From Bacteroidales bacterium (lineage in GTDB: Bacteria; Bacteroidota; Bacteroidia; Bacteroidales; UBA932), in assembly GCA_017620335.1 (NCBI GenBank), contig JAFZQO010000030.1:1-64000 (forward strand): a stretch of 64,000 nucleotides of DNA, read 5' to 3'. Shown one piece after another: positions 40,782 through 50,269 of this stretch (the stretch's first letter is position 1; every line of letters starts with the position of its first letter). The notes under the pieces were generated by a model. It did no database searches. It was not told the origin of the DNA and saw only the letters and a list, made by a program, of their open reading frames with translations. The position numbers and the translations under genes are program-made.

Positions 40782-41816
40782 TCAGTCAATAAAGAATTCC
40801 CTGCGGTAGCTGTAGTTCTCGCGCAGACCCACGAATCCGTCGGGGTCTATGCGGAACATGAAATCGTCTATAAAGATAGGATAATTATATTGAAAAAGCG
40901 AAGCTATCTGTCCCTGACTTTTTCCGCGGACGTCGAGCTTGACCGCCTCGAGCTCCTTGATCTCGGTTTCCGGGAAGAACTCCAGGAGGGGCTTGATGTC
41001 GAAATAGCGGGCCACGGTGCGCACGACGGTGGCGGTGCTGCGCTGCTTGCCCTGATAGGAATAGCCCGCGATGTGGGGCGTGGCTATGTCCACCATGGAG
41101 ACCAGTTCCTTGTCCACGGACGGCTCGTTGTTCCATGCGTCTATGATCACCGCGCCGAGCTTGGGGATGGCGGCCTTGAGGGCTGGATCGACGACAAGCT
41201 CCCCGCTCGCGGCGTTGATGAATACGGTCCCGGGACGCATCTTTGCGAAGAAGGCTTCGTCGGCCATCCCGCGCGTGGAGTCGTTGAGGGTAAGGTGGAG
41301 ACTGACGATGTTGGCGTTCTCCAGAAGGTAGTCGAGCGAACAGAAGTCATAGCCCCCTTCCTCTTCCGCACGGGGAGGGTCGTAGCGCAGCACCTTGAAA
41401 CCCAGTTCCCTGGCAGCCGCCTCTACGCGGCTTCCCACATGTCCCAGCCCGACTATGCCGAAGGAGCAGCCGTCGAGCCTGATGGACTTGCGCGAAGCGA
41501 CGCCGTAAAGCGCCGAGAGCACATAGTTCATCACTCCCCCGGCGTTGGCCCCCGAGGCGTTGCTGACGAAGATGCCCCTCTCGCTGCAGTAGTCCATGTC
41601 TATGTGCCCTGTACCTATGGTGGCCGTGGAGATGAGCTTCACGGAGGAGCCGCCCAGCATGCTGGCGCTGCAGCGCGTCCTGGAGCGTATCACGAGGGCG
41701 TCGGCATCGGCGATGTCGTCATGCCGGATATCCTCTCCCTTGAGGTACACGACCTCCGCGTAAGGTTCGAAAACACCTTCGATGAAGGGTATCAGGCTGT
41801 CTATGACTATCTTCAT
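40782..41816 (-). CDS. pdxB: Erythronate-4-phosphate dehydrogenase
   Basis: A 344-residue D-2-hydroxyacid dehydrogenase. Landmarks are MKIVIDSLIPFIEGVF, STATIGTGHIDMDYC, GIVGLGHVGSRVEAAARELG (NAD site), FINAASGELV (Arg is replaced by Ser in the usual NxSRG), DAWNNEPSVD and TPHIAGYSYQGK (catalytic His), with the PdxB-type C-terminal dimerisation domain. It acts in DXP-dependent pyridoxal phosphate synthesis. The catalytic Arg normally found in N-A/T-S/A-R-G appears absent in FINAASGE, which deserves an alignment check. Confidence 0.92.
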   Translation of the reverse strand: MKIVIDSLIPFIEGVFEPYAEVVYLKGEDIRHDDIADADALVIRSRTRCSASMLGGSSVKLISTATIGTGHIDMDYCSERGIFVSNASGANAGGVMNYVLSALYGVASRKSIRLDGCSFGIVGLGHVGSRVEAAARELGFKVLRYDPPRAEEEGGYDFCSLDYLLENANIVSLHLTLNDSTRGMADEAFFAKMRPGTVFINAASGELVVDPALKAAIPKLGAVIIDAWNNEPSVDKELVSMVDIATPHIAGYSYQGKQRSTATVVRTVARYFDIKPLLEFFPETEIKELEAVKLDVRGKSQGQIASLFQYNYPIFIDDFMFRIDPDGFVGLRENYSYRREFFID

Positions 41817-41820
41817 ACAA

Positions 41821-42162
41821 TCACTTCAATATCAGTTCCTTGACGAAAGATACGCGGGCATCGTCCCGGGCGAAGAGCTCGTCCTTGGAGAGTATGGAGT
41901 TCATCTTCTCGACCAGGGCGTCGGACTGGAAGGACAGCTGGTTGCGGACCACCGAGGAACTGAGGGTGATGTACAACCGGCCGTCGCGGAAAAAGCGCTT
42001 CAGGGTATAGGGCGCCGCGCCGGACGCTTCGTCCCACGCGGCGAAGATGCGCCGCGTGTTGAGCGCCGGGACGAGCTTCATGGACTGGACATACATCCGG
42101 ACCACCTCGTCCATCGACAGTGCCTTCTTCCTGGCCATCCTCACTGAACCGCACTTTTCCAT
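41821..42162 (-). CDS. DUF721 (DciA-like) protein
   Basis: A 113-residue protein with RIFAAWDEASGAAPYTLKRFFRDGRLYITLSSSVVRNQLSFQSDALVEKMN, the W-x-x-x-x-G and LYI-x-x-x-S-x-x-x-x-x-L pattern of DUF721. Relatives include DciA, which helps load the DnaB helicase; the same activity here is inference. ATG at 42162 is chosen; GTG at 42168 overlaps the recF stop (GTGA) and is also possible. Confidence 0.82.
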   Translation of the reverse strand: MEKCGSVRMARKKALSMDEVVRMYVQSMKLVPALNTRRIFAAWDEASGAAPYTLKRFFRDGRLYITLSSSVVRNQLSFQSDALVEKMNSILSKDELFARDDARVSFVKELILK

Positions 42163-42164
42163 GC

Positions 42165-43268
42165 TCACTCCTCCACCTTGGTGAAGACGCCGTCAACGGT
42201 CTCGAAATAGCTGCGATCCTCGGTGAGGGCGTCCACTATGCGTGCCAGGCGCACCTTATTGCTGTCAGTCAGGAATATCTGCCCGAAATCCGCACCAGCC
42301 ACCATCGATAGCAGGTTGGAAACGCGGCTCATGTCGAGCTTGTCGAAAAGGTCGTCGAGAAGGAGCATGGGCGCGAAGCCGTAGGCCTCCTTCATGATCT
42401 CGTACTGGGCGAACTTCAGGGACACCAGGAAAGACTTCTGCTGACCCTGGGAGCCGCACTTGCGTATGGGATAGCCGTTCATCGTGAAGAGGAAGTCGTC
42501 CCTCTGCACGCCGACCGAGGTGTACTTCAGGGCCCGGTCGCGCTCGCGGCAGGCGCGCAGCTGCGCGTCCAGCGGCCCGCGGTCGGCGTCGGTGCGGTAC
42601 TCTATGCCCACCTCCTCGCGTCCGCCGGAGAGCTCGGTGTAATACGCCTGCACCACCGGCGCGAGCGACTCGGCGAGGAAACGCCGGGCGGCGGCGATGG
42701 GCGCGGCGAGGGATGACAGGCGGGCGTCGAAGGTTTCCATGAGGACCTCGTCGAAAGACCCGGTTTTCAGGAGACGGTTGCGCTGCATCAGGTAGCGGTT
42801 ATACTGCTGGACGTTGTCGAGATAGCCCCTGTCCATCTGCGACAGCACGGCATTGACGAACTTGCGCCGCTCCTCTCCCGACTCGCTGACCATCGAGATG
42901 TCGGAGGGCGACACAAGCACGATGGGCAGGACGCCGACATGCTCGGAAACCCTCTTGTAGGGCTTGTCGTCGCGCTTGACCTTCTTCTCACCGTCGGAGC
43001 TCACGGCTACGGAGAAACGGGACTCCAGCCCGCCCGGCATGAGGTAGGAGCCGGCGATGGCGAAGGAATCGGTACCGTAGCGGAAATTGAAGCGGTCGGT
43101 GGAGGCCAGGGCGCTCTTGGTCATCGAGAGGTAATAAATGGCGTCGATGAGGTTGGTCTTCCCCTCTCCGTTGTTGCCGGAAATGCAGTTGATGTTGGGG
43201 GAGAAAGCCAGCTCCTGGAGGGCTATGTTCCTGAAATCCTGTACTACTATTTTTTTTAGAACGGGCAT
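42165..43268 (-). CDS. recF: DNA replication and repair protein RecF
   Basis: A 367-residue SMC-like ATPase. Walker A is SGNNGEGKTNLIDAIYYLS, the signature is KCGSQGQQKSFLVSLKFAQ and Walker B is APMLLLDDLFDKLD. It helps load RecA at gaps in single-stranded DNA. It pairs here with DUF721, an arrangement frequent across bacteria, and is divergent from the TPR gene. Confidence 0.95.
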   Translation of the reverse strand: MPVLKKIVVQDFRNIALQELAFSPNINCISGNNGEGKTNLIDAIYYLSMTKSALASTDRFNFRYGTDSFAIAGSYLMPGGLESRFSVAVSSDGEKKVKRDDKPYKRVSEHVGVLPIVLVSPSDISMVSESGEERRKFVNAVLSQMDRGYLDNVQQYNRYLMQRNRLLKTGSFDEVLMETFDARLSSLAAPIAAARRFLAESLAPVVQAYYTELSGGREEVGIEYRTDADRGPLDAQLRACRERDRALKYTSVGVQRDDFLFTMNGYPIRKCGSQGQQKSFLVSLKFAQYEIMKEAYGFAPMLLLDDLFDKLDMSRVSNLLSMVAGADFGQIFLTDSNKVRLARIVDALTEDRSYFETVDGVFTKVEE

Positions 43269-43283
43269 AAATTGGCTATCTTC

Positions 43284-43314
43284 TTTGCAAAGTTATCATT
43301 TTTTTCTATTTTTG
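43284..43314 (+). promoter_or_regulatory. Promoter of the TPR-protein/yebC genes
   Basis: TTTG (43284-43287), 19 bases and TATTTTTG (43307-43314) match the consensus exactly. On the minus strand TAACTTTG at 43288-43295 overlaps it and is a likely -7 box of recF, so the two promoters interlock. Confidence 0.75.
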
Positions 43315-43372
43315 CGTTCTGTTTTGGCCGATTGGCCGGAACGGACTGTAAGAAATATAAAATCATTACGAT

Positions 43373-44056
43373 ATGGCAAAGGAAAACCTTAAAAAGAAGG
43401 AAGTTCTCCAGCAGGAGAAAATCAATGAGACCGTCTCCAAGACCGAGCAGTTCTTCAACGAGAACAAGAAAACCATCTATGGCATCATCATCGCCATCCT
43501 CGTGATCGGCTTCGGCATCCTCGCATACAACCAGTGGATCCTCAAGCCCAAGCAGGCGGAGGCGATGGAGCAGAAGTACCCCGCCGAGGCCGCATTCCGC
43601 GCGGAGCAGTACGAGCTCGCCCTCAACGGTGACGGCAACATCCTGGGTTTCAAGGATATCATCGACAACTACGGCACCAAGGGCGGCAAGGACATCTACC
43701 TTTACGCCGGTATCTGCGAGCTCCAGCTCGGCAACTTCGAGGAGGCCGTCAAGGACCTCAAGAAATACAAGGGCAAGGACCACATCCTGTCCGCCCGCGC
43801 ACTCGCCTGCCTCGGTGACGCCTACGTCGGACTCGAGGACTACCGCACCGCCATCAACTACTTCGAGAAGGCCGCCGACCTCTCCGACAACGTTTTCTCC
43901 GCCGCATACCTTCTCAAGGCCGGCGTGGCTTACGAGGAGCTCGGTGAGGACGAGAAGGCCCTCGCCTGCTACAACCGTATCAACGACACCTGGCCCCAGT
44001 CCGTCGAAGGATACGACATTGAGAAGTATATTTCCAGGATCGAATCCAAACAGTAG
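43373..44056 (+). CDS. Membrane-anchored TPR protein (YfgM-like)
   Basis: A 227-residue protein with a charged N-terminus, one membrane segment (about 35-53, TIYGIIIAILVIGFGILAY) and three to four tetratricopeptide repeats (IYLYAGICELQLGNFEEAVKDLKKY, ARALACLGDAYVGLEDYRTAINYFEKA, AYLLKAGVAYEELGEDEKALACYNRI). The layout resembles YfgM, a SecYEG-associated periplasmic chaperone partner, but the role in Bacteroidetes is unproven. Confidence 0.85.
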   Translation: MAKENLKKKEVLQQEKINETVSKTEQFFNENKKTIYGIIIAILVIGFGILAYNQWILKPKQAEAMEQKYPAEAAFRAEQYELALNGDGNILGFKDIIDNYGTKGGKDIYLYAGICELQLGNFEEAVKDLKKYKGKDHILSARALACLGDAYVGLEDYRTAINYFEKAADLSDNVFSAAYLLKAGVAYEELGEDEKALACYNRINDTWPQSVEGYDIEKYISRIESKQ

Positions 44057-44062
44057 TGAACC

Positions 44063-44821
44063 ATGGGAAGAGCTTTTGAGTTCCGCAAGGAAAGGAAACT
44101 GAAGCGCTGGGGCCACATGGCCCGCGTCTTCACCAAGCTTGGCAAGGAGATCACAATCGCCGTCAAGAACGGCGGTCCCGACGTCACCGGCAACCCCCGC
44201 CTCCGCGCCCTCATGGCCGAGGCCCGCGCCGAGCAGATGCCCAAGGAGAACATCGAGCGCGCCATCAAGAAGGCCACCGACAAGACTCTCGGCGACTTCA
44301 AGGAGCTGGTCTATGAAGGATACGGTCCCTTCGGCATCGCCTATCTCGTAGAGGCGGCCACCGACAACAACACCCGCACCGTCGCCAACGTCCGCAGCTA
44401 CTTCAACAAATGCGGCGGCTCGCTCGGCACCACGGGTTCCGTGAGCTTCATGTTCGACCACAAGTGCGTCTTCCGCATCAAGGAGGATCCCGCCAATCCC
44501 GTCGACATCGAAGAGCTCGAGCTCGAGCTCATCGACTACGGCGCCGAGGAAGTCTTCAAGCAGGAGGTCGAAGACGAGGACGAGAACGTGACTGTCGAGA
44601 TCAGCATCTACGGCGACTACACCTCTTACGGCAGCATCCAGAAATTCATTGAGGAGAACGGCTACGAACTCATTTCCGGAGGTTTCGAGCGCATCCCCAA
44701 CGTCGACCTGAAGGATGTCACGCCCGAGCAGCGCGCCACCCTCGAAAAGCTCACCAACCTCCTCGAGGACGACGAGGACGTCACCAACGTCTATACCACG
44801 ATGAAGCCCGCCGAGGAGTAG
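44063..44821 (+). CDS. yebC: YebC/PmpR family protein
   Basis: A 252-residue protein with the family pattern [82 protein letters not shown] and [18 protein letters not shown]. Described as DNA-binding regulators, members have more recently been linked to ribosome rescue at proline-rich stretches. The Bacteroidetes type starts [10 protein letters not shown] strong terminator follows. Confidence 0.93.
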   Translation: MGRAFEFRKERKLKRWGHMARVFTKLGKEITIAVKNGGPDVTGNPRLRALMAEARAEQMPKENIERAIKKATDKTLGDFKELVYEGYGPFGIAYLVEAATDNNTRTVANVRSYFNKCGGSLGTTGSVSFMFDHKCVFRIKEDPANPVDIEELELELIDYGAEEVFKQEVEDEDENVTVEISIYGDYTSYGSIQKFIEENGYELISGGFERIPNVDLKDVTPEQRATLEKLTNLLEDDEDVTNVYTTMKPAEE

Positions 44822-44843
44822 ATCCTTCCCGCACCATTGTCAT

Positions 44844-44877
44844 AAAAGAGACATCTTCTGTCGGAGATGTCTCTTTT
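44844..44877. terminator. Intrinsic terminator after yebC
   Basis: AAAAGAGACATCT and AGATGTCTCTTTT form a perfect 13-bp stem with an 8-base loop; the stem itself ends in T-rich sequence. Confidence 0.85.
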
Positions 44878-44889
44878 CGTATGCGCCCG

Positions 44890-44920
44890 TTGACAATCTT
44901 GAGTTTTTTTACTATATTTG
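44890..44920 (+). promoter_or_regulatory. Promoter of the decarboxylase operon
   Basis: TTG (44890-44892), 20 bases and TATATTTG (44913-44920) match the consensus. The ATG of mmdA is 26 bases further, which excludes the in-frame start further upstream. Confidence 0.8.
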
Positions 44921-44946
44921 AAGGAATATATGTTAATCCATATTCT

Positions 44947-46458
44947 ATGAGCATACAACAGAACAGAATCAACGAACTTGTAGAACGCAGGGCTGCGGCC
45001 AGGCTCGGTGGCGGAGAGAAGCGCATCGAGGCCCAGCACCAGAAAGGAAAACTCACAGCGAGGGAGCGCCTCGAGCGTCTCCTGGACGCCGGCAGCTTCG
45101 AGGAATTCGACATGTTCGTCCAGCACCGCTGCACCAACTTCGGCATGGACGCGAAGCATTTCGACGGGGACGGCGTAGTGACCGGACAAGGCACCATCGA
45201 CGGGCGTCCCGTCTATGTGTTCGCCCAGGACTTCACGGTTTCCGGAGGCTCTCTCTCCAAGACCATGTCCGAGAAGATCTGCAAGGTCATGGACCTCGCC
45301 GTCAGGAACGGAGCCCCGTTCATCGGCCTCAACGACTCGGGCGGCGCCCGCATCCAGGAAGGCATCGACGCCCTCGCCGGCTACGGCGACATCTTCGAGC
45401 GCAACATCCTCGCCTCCGGCGTGGTGCCCCAGATCAGCGGGATTTTCGGCCCCTGCGCCGGCGGAGCGGTGTACTCCCCCGCCCTCACCGACTTCACCCT
45501 CATGGTCAAGGATACCTCCTACATGTTCCTCACAGGCCCTTCCGTTGTGAAGAGCGTGACAGGAGAGGAGGTGAGCCACGAGGAGCTCGGCGGCGCCGCG
45601 GTCCACGCCTCGAAGAGCGGCGTGGCGCATTTCGCCGCCGCCTCCGAGGAAGAGGGCATCGCCACCATCCGCGAGCTGCTCTCGTTCCTCCCGCAGAACA
45701 ACCGCGAGGAGGCTCCGGAGCTCCCCACATCCGACCCCGTCTCCAGGGTTGACGACGCCCTCAACGAGATCGTCCCGGACAATCCCAACAAATCATACGA
45801 CATGTACCGCGTCATCGCCGGCATAGTCGACGACGGGCGCTTCCTCGAGGTCCACAAGGACTTCGCCAGGAACATCATAGTTGGCTTCGCGCACATGAAC
45901 GGCCGCAGCGTCGGCGTCGTCGCCAACCAGCCCCAGGTGCTGGCCGGCGTGCTCGACATCAACGCCTCCCGCAAGGCAGCGCGCTTCGTACGCTTCTGCG
46001 ACGCCTTCAACATCCCCCTCGTCACCCTCGTGGACGTCCCGGGCTTCCTCTGCGGCACGCAGCAGGAATACGGCGCCATCATTACTAACGGCGCCAAGCT
46101 TCTCTTCGCTTACGGCGAGGCCACCGTCCCCAAGGTGACCGTCACCCTCAGAAAGTCTTACGGAGGGGCGCACATCGTCATGAGCTGCAAGCAGCTCCGC
46201 GGCGACATCAACTACGCATGGCCCTCGGCCGAGATCGCGGTCATGGGCGCCAAGGGAGCCGTGGAGGTTCTCAAGGACGTGGAGGAGCAGGAGTACAACG
46301 ACCTGTTCTGCAATCCCTACCAGGCTGCGCAGAAGGGCTATATCGAGGACATCATCGAGCCGCGCAACACCCGCTTCCGCGTGATCCGCGCCCTCGAGAC
46401 CCTCGCCGGCAAGAGACAGGACGTCCCCGCCAAGAAACACGACAACCTTCCTTTGTAG
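44947..46458 (+). CDS. mmdA: Methylmalonyl-CoA decarboxylase / acyl-CoA carboxylase carboxyltransferase subunit
   Basis: A 503-residue carboxyltransferase with two crotonase-type domains: [70 protein letters not shown] in the first half, and [56 protein letters not shown] in the second. It moves CO2 from methylmalonyl-CoA to the biotin carrier. The following OadG-like, biotin-carrier and OadB-like genes identify this as the sodium-pumping decarboxylase and not a propionyl-CoA carboxylase. Confidence 0.93.
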   Translation: MSIQQNRINELVERRAAARLGGGEKRIEAQHQKGKLTARERLERLLDAGSFEEFDMFVQHRCTNFGMDAKHFDGDGVVTGQGTIDGRPVYVFAQDFTVSGGSLSKTMSEKICKVMDLAVRNGAPFIGLNDSGGARIQEGIDALAGYGDIFERNILASGVVPQISGIFGPCAGGAVYSPALTDFTLMVKDTSYMFLTGPSVVKSVTGEEVSHEELGGAAVHASKSGVAHFAAASEEEGIATIRELLSFLPQNNREEAPELPTSDPVSRVDDALNEIVPDNPNKSYDMYRVIAGIVDDGRFLEVHKDFARNIIVGFAHMNGRSVGVVANQPQVLAGVLDINASRKAARFVRFCDAFNIPLVTLVDVPGFLCGTQQEYGAIITNGAKLLFAYGEATVPKVTVTLRKSYGGAHIVMSCKQLRGDINYAWPSAEIAVMGAKGAVEVLKDVEEQEYNDLFCNPYQAAQKGYIEDIIEPRNTRFRVIRALETLAGKRQDVPAKKHDNLPL

Positions 46459-46465
46459 AGCGGCC

Positions 46466-47398
46466 ATGAAGAAAAGAATACTGACAGCATTCCTCATACT
46501 GCTGGCGGCCGCGTCGCTCCGGGCGCAAAACGTCATCGACCTCATCATCTCCGAGGTGATGGTGGACAATGACGCGTCCGTGCTCGACGACTACGGCGAC
46601 CGCTGCCCCTGGATAGAGGTGTTCAACACCTCGCAGGGCACGGTCAACATCGCAGGCTGCTACTTCTCGGACGATCCCTCGAACCTCACCAAGAGTCCCA
46701 TCGTCAAGGGGGACCTCCGCACCAAGATAGGTCCGCGCCAGGTGGTGCTGTTCTATGCCGACGGCAACTCCTCCAAGGGCACGTTCCATCTCAACTTCCC
46801 GCTCCGGGCCGGTTCCACCCTGTATCTGGTCAGCAATGACGGGCGCACCGTAATCGACACCATCGACATCCCCGAGGACATCCCGGCGGGCCAGAGCATA
46901 GGCAAGTTCGCCACCAACAACAAGGAGACCATCTTCGACGACGTCCACGCCTATACCCCCTCCCCGATGTCGGTGAACGGCAAGCACAACCAGAAGTCCA
47001 AGTCCGACATCATCAAGGAGAACGACCCCCACGGATATACCCTGACCATCGTCAGCGTGAGCGTGGTGTTCCTCGCCCTGCTCATCCTCTTCACCATCTA
47101 CAACTTCTCCGGCAAGGTATTCTCCGGACAGATAAAGTTCCGCAATCCATTCAAGCGCGCAGCCAGGCCCGCCGGCCTCGCCGCACTCCCTGCGGGACGT
47201 GAGGAAGAGGTGGCGCTCGCCATCGCCATGGCCCTGAACGCCGAATGCGGCGGCGAGGCCGAGGCGGCGATAGCCCTGGCCCTGCACCGCTTCCTGAGCG
47301 AGTGCACGCACGACGCCGAGCCGTTCGTCATCACCATCAGGCAGAAGCCGGGCGCGTGGAACGACAAGACAAGGAATTTCAGAAAACAACCCAGATAA
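46466..47398 (+). CDS. OadG-like subunit with exported lamin-tail domain
   Basis: A 310-residue protein. A signal peptide (ending near LRAQN) leads to a lamin-tail-like beta domain (IDLIISEVMVDNDASVLDDYGDRCPWIEVFNTSQ, GCYFSDDPSNLTKSPI). A membrane segment at about 193-213 (TIVSVSVVFLALLILFTIY) follows, and then a cytoplasmic tail. The membrane part corresponds to the small OadG/MmdD subunit that stabilises the decarboxylase complex. The fusion to a lamin-tail domain is recurrent in Bacteroidetes operons of this type. Confidence 0.82.
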   Translation: MKKRILTAFLILLAAASLRAQNVIDLIISEVMVDNDASVLDDYGDRCPWIEVFNTSQGTVNIAGCYFSDDPSNLTKSPIVKGDLRTKIGPRQVVLFYADGNSSKGTFHLNFPLRAGSTLYLVSNDGRTVIDTIDIPEDIPAGQSIGKFATNNKETIFDDVHAYTPSPMSVNGKHNQKSKSDIIKENDPHGYTLTIVSVSVVFLALLILFTIYNFSGKVFSGQIKFRNPFKRAARPAGLAALPAGREEEVALAIAMALNAECGGEAEAAIALALHRFLSECTHDAEPFVITIRQKPGAWNDKTRNFRKQPR

Positions 47399-47408
47399 CA
47401 TCCATACC

Positions 47409-47843
47409 ATGAAAGAATATAAGTTCAAGATCAACGGCAACGATTACCAGGTCGCCATCAACTCCATCGAAGGAAACATCGCGGACGTCACCGTAAACGG
47501 CACTCCGTACAAGGTTGAAATGGAAAACGCCCCCGCGGTGGCTCCAGTGGCCGCTCCGGCCCCTGTGGCCGCTCCCGCGGCAGCTGCACCCGCACCTGCC
47601 GCCGCCCCCGCGGCCGCTCCCGCCGGCTCCGGCACCGACATCAACTCCCCTCTCCCGGGCGTCATCATCGAGGTCTCCGTCAAGGAGGGCCAGGCCGTCA
47701 AGGCCGGCCAGAAGGTGGCCGTCCTCGAGGCCATGAAGATGGAGAACGACATCCAGGCCGACAAGGACGGCACCGTCACGGCCATCCACGTCCACAAGGG
47801 GGATTCCGTCCTCGAGGGCGCAAAGATCGTCACCATAGCATAA
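47409..47843 (+). CDS. mmdC: Biotin carboxyl carrier subunit of methylmalonyl-CoA decarboxylase
   Basis: A 144-residue protein with an N-terminal beta segment (YKFKINGNDYQVAINSIEG), an Ala/Pro hinge of about 30 residues and a C-terminal biotinyl domain with VLEAMKMEND, whose Lys is the biotin site. It carries carboxybiotin between MmdA and the membrane pump MmdB. Confidence 0.94.
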   Translation: MKEYKFKINGNDYQVAINSIEGNIADVTVNGTPYKVEMENAPAVAPVAAPAPVAAPAAAAPAPAAAPAAAPAGSGTDINSPLPGVIIEVSVKEGQAVKAGQKVAVLEAMKMENDIQADKDGTVTAIHVHKGDSVLEGAKIVTIA

Positions 47844-47850
47844 TCAGGAG

Positions 47851-48993
47851 ATGGGCAACATCATAGACAGTCTTTCACAATTCTGGCAGTTCACGGGATT
47901 TGCCAATATGACCGTTTCGCATATCATCATGATATGCATCGGCATCATATTCATAACCCTGGGCATTGTCAAGGAATGGGAGCCGCTGCTGCTCGTCCCG
48001 ATCGGCTTCGGCATCATCATCGGCAACATCCCGATGTTCCCGGGTCTCAACATCGGCGTCTATGAGGACGGTTCGGTGCTGAACACCCTCTACCAGGGAG
48101 TGCGAATGGGATGGTATCCGCCGCTAATCTTCCTGGGCATCGGGGCCATGACGGACTTCTCGGCCCTGATATCCCAGCCGCGCCTGATGCTCATCGGCGC
48201 GGCCGCGCAGATGGGTATCTTCGGGGCCTACCTCCTGTCCGTCGCATTCGGTTTCGCCCCCAACGAGGCCGGTGCCATCGGCATCATCGGAGGCGCCGAC
48301 GGCCCTACAGCCATCTTCCTCTCGTCAAAGCTGGCCCCGGACCTCATGGGCGCCATCGCCGTGAGCGCTTATTCCTACATGGCCCTCGTGCCCGTCATCC
48401 AGAAGCCCATCATGCTGCTGCTGACCACCAAGAAGGAGCGTCTCATCGAGATGCCCGCCCCCCGTGTCGTCAGCCAGAAGGAGAAGATCATCTTCCCCAT
48501 CATCGGCTTCATCCTCACCGCCTTCATCGTGCCTTCCGGCCTTCCGCTGCTGGGCATGCTCTTCTTCGGAAACCTCCTGAAGGAGAGCGGAGTGACCAGG
48601 CGTCTGGCAGAGACCGCCCGCGGACCGCTCATCGACGTGACCACCATCCTCATCGGCCTTACCGTGGGCGCATCCACCCAGGCCGACAAGTTCCTCACCG
48701 GCAGGTCCCTCCTGATCTTCGGCCTCGGACTCACCTCCTTCATCATCGCCACCACGGCGGGAGTCCTCTTCGTCAAGGTCTGGAACCTCTTCCTGAAGGA
48801 AGGGCGCAAGATCAACCCCCTGATCGGCAACGCCGGAGTGTCTGCCGTGCCAGACAGCGCCCGCGTGTCCGAAGTGGTCGGTCGTGAGATCAACCCCAAG
48901 AACCATCTCCTCATGCACGCCATGGCCCCGAACGTAGCCGGCGTCATAGGATCGGCCGTAGCGGCCGGTATCCTGCTGAGTTTCCTCGGATAG
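47851..48993 (+). CDS. mmdB: Sodium-translocating decarboxylase subunit beta
   Basis: A 380-residue membrane protein with about 10 hydrophobic segments. It carries IGIIGGADGPTAIFLSSKLAP, with the essential Asp of the DGPT motif, and AIAVSAYSYMALVPVIQKPIM. It decarboxylates carboxybiotin and exports Na+. It ends the four-gene operon; V-type ATPase genes start 57 bases on. Confidence 0.95.
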   Translation: MGNIIDSLSQFWQFTGFANMTVSHIIMICIGIIFITLGIVKEWEPLLLVPIGFGIIIGNIPMFPGLNIGVYEDGSVLNTLYQGVRMGWYPPLIFLGIGAMTDFSALISQPRLMLIGAAAQMGIFGAYLLSVAFGFAPNEAGAIGIIGGADGPTAIFLSSKLAPDLMGAIAVSAYSYMALVPVIQKPIMLLLTTKKERLIEMPAPRVVSQKEKIIFPIIGFILTAFIVPSGLPLLGMLFFGNLLKESGVTRRLAETARGPLIDVTTILIGLTVGASTQADKFLTGRSLLIFGLGLTSFIIATTAGVLFVKVWNLFLKEGRKINPLIGNAGVSAVPDSARVSEVVGREINPKNHLLMHAMAPNVAGVIGSAVAAGILLSFLG

Positions 48994-49050
48994 GATCCGA
49001 CCGCTTCCTTGACCTGAACTGCTAACGACAATAATTAATGACACTGACAT

Positions 49051-49653
49051 ATGAACAAGCTGCAAGAATTGACGGACAAACTGTACAATGACGGTTTGTC
49101 CAAAGGCAGGGAAGAAGGGGCCAGGATCCTCGAAGAGGCCCGGAAGCAGGCTGAGGAGATTGTCGCTGAGGCCCGTAAACAGGCCGACGGCATAGTCTCC
49201 GAGGCCCGCAGGCAGGCCGACGACTACAGCCAGAAGGTCACCTCCGACCTGAAGATGGCCGCGTCGCAGAGCCTCCAGGCCACAAAGAAGGACATCGAGA
49301 ACCTCATCATCGGCAGTTTCGCCGGGGAGGAGGTGAAGAAGTCCCTCACATCCGCCGACTTCGTCAAGCAGGTCATCACCTCCGTGGCACAAAAGTTCAG
49401 TTCGGAGGAGTCCTGCGACCTGAGCCTCGTGCTGCCCGCCTCGCTCCAGGACCAGCTCGAACCCTTCGTGAAGGGAGAACTGGCCACCCTGTTGGGCAAA
49501 GGCATCGACGCCACCTTCTCGAAGAAGATTTCCGGCGGCTTCAACATCGGGCCGAAGGACGGTGGCTATTTCATCAGCATGACCGACGAAACCTTCAACG
49601 AGCTCATCACCGAGTATCTGCGTCCAGTAACGAAGAAGCTCCTTTTCGGTTAG
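49051..49653 (+). CDS. V/A-type ATPase subunit E
   Basis: A 200-residue protein with a long N-terminal helix of RKQAEEI / RKQADGI / RRQADDY heptads (residues about 25-75) and a globular C-terminal half (FVKQVITSVAQKFSSEE). It is the peripheral stalk subunit that binds the top of the catalytic head. It is the first gene of the operon; no clear promoter was seen in the 57 bases upstream. Confidence 0.85.
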   Translation: MNKLQELTDKLYNDGLSKGREEGARILEEARKQAEEIVAEARKQADGIVSEARRQADDYSQKVTSDLKMAASQSLQATKKDIENLIIGSFAGEEVKKSLTSADFVKQVITSVAQKFSSEESCDLSLVLPASLQDQLEPFVKGELATLLGKGIDATFSKKISGGFNIGPKDGGYFISMTDETFNELITEYLRPVTKKLLFG

Positions 49654-49657
49654 GGCC

Positions 49658-50257
49658 ATGGACAACTACGAGTACTTGATTGCGGGGCTTCCCGTCCTTT
49701 CAAGCGACTGGTCCGCCAACCCGCACCTGTCCGCCCGCGCGCTGATCAACGAGATCCGCTCGCTGAGTTCGGACAGGGACAACGCGCTCTTCGACACGCT
49801 GCTCTCCGGATATGAGGAGGAGAACTTCACCCCGGAGTTCTACCGGTCGGTGCTGAAGCATCCCAACTCCTTCATCCGCGGGTTCTTCCGCTTCGACCTC
49901 AACCTTCGCAACGCCAAGGTCCGTTATCTCAACAGGTGTCTCGGCCGGCCTTCCGACAAGGACATCTTCCTGGAGGACGAAGAGGATTTCGAGGAGGCCG
50001 GCGAAGTGCGCAGCGTCCTTTACAGGAGGGATCTCCTCGAGCGCGAGAAGGGCCTGGACAACCTCATGTGGGAGAAGATCGGGGAGTTGAACACCTTCGA
50101 CTACTTCAACGTGTCCGCCCTGCTCGGCTACATCGCCAAGCTGAAGATCATCGACAGGTGGCTGTCACTCGACGAGGAGACGGGCCGCAACATGTTCCGC
50201 AGGCTCGTGGAGGAGATACGCGGGACATTCAAGGGAGTTGATTTCAATGAACAATAA
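49658..50257 (+). CDS. DUF2764 protein of the V-type ATPase operon
   Basis: A 199-residue, mostly helical protein starting MDNYEYLIAGLPVLSSDW, with FFRFDLNLRNAKVRYLNRCLGR and a C-terminal LLGYIAKLKIIDRWLSLDEETGRNMFRRLVEEIRGTF. DUF2764 genes occur within Bacteroidetes V-type ATPase operons. Because no subunit C is found, it may replace C as the link between the rotor ring and the central stalk; the C-terminal segment resembles the tail of subunit C. This role is inference. Confidence 0.8.
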   Translation: MDNYEYLIAGLPVLSSDWSANPHLSARALINEIRSLSSDRDNALFDTLLSGYEEENFTPEFYRSVLKHPNSFIRGFFRFDLNLRNAKVRYLNRCLGRPSDKDIFLEDEEDFEEAGEVRSVLYRRDLLEREKGLDNLMWEKIGELNTFDYFNVSALLGYIAKLKIIDRWLSLDEETGRNMFRRLVEEIRGTFKGVDFNEQ

Positions 50258-50269
50258 TACAGCAACCAT

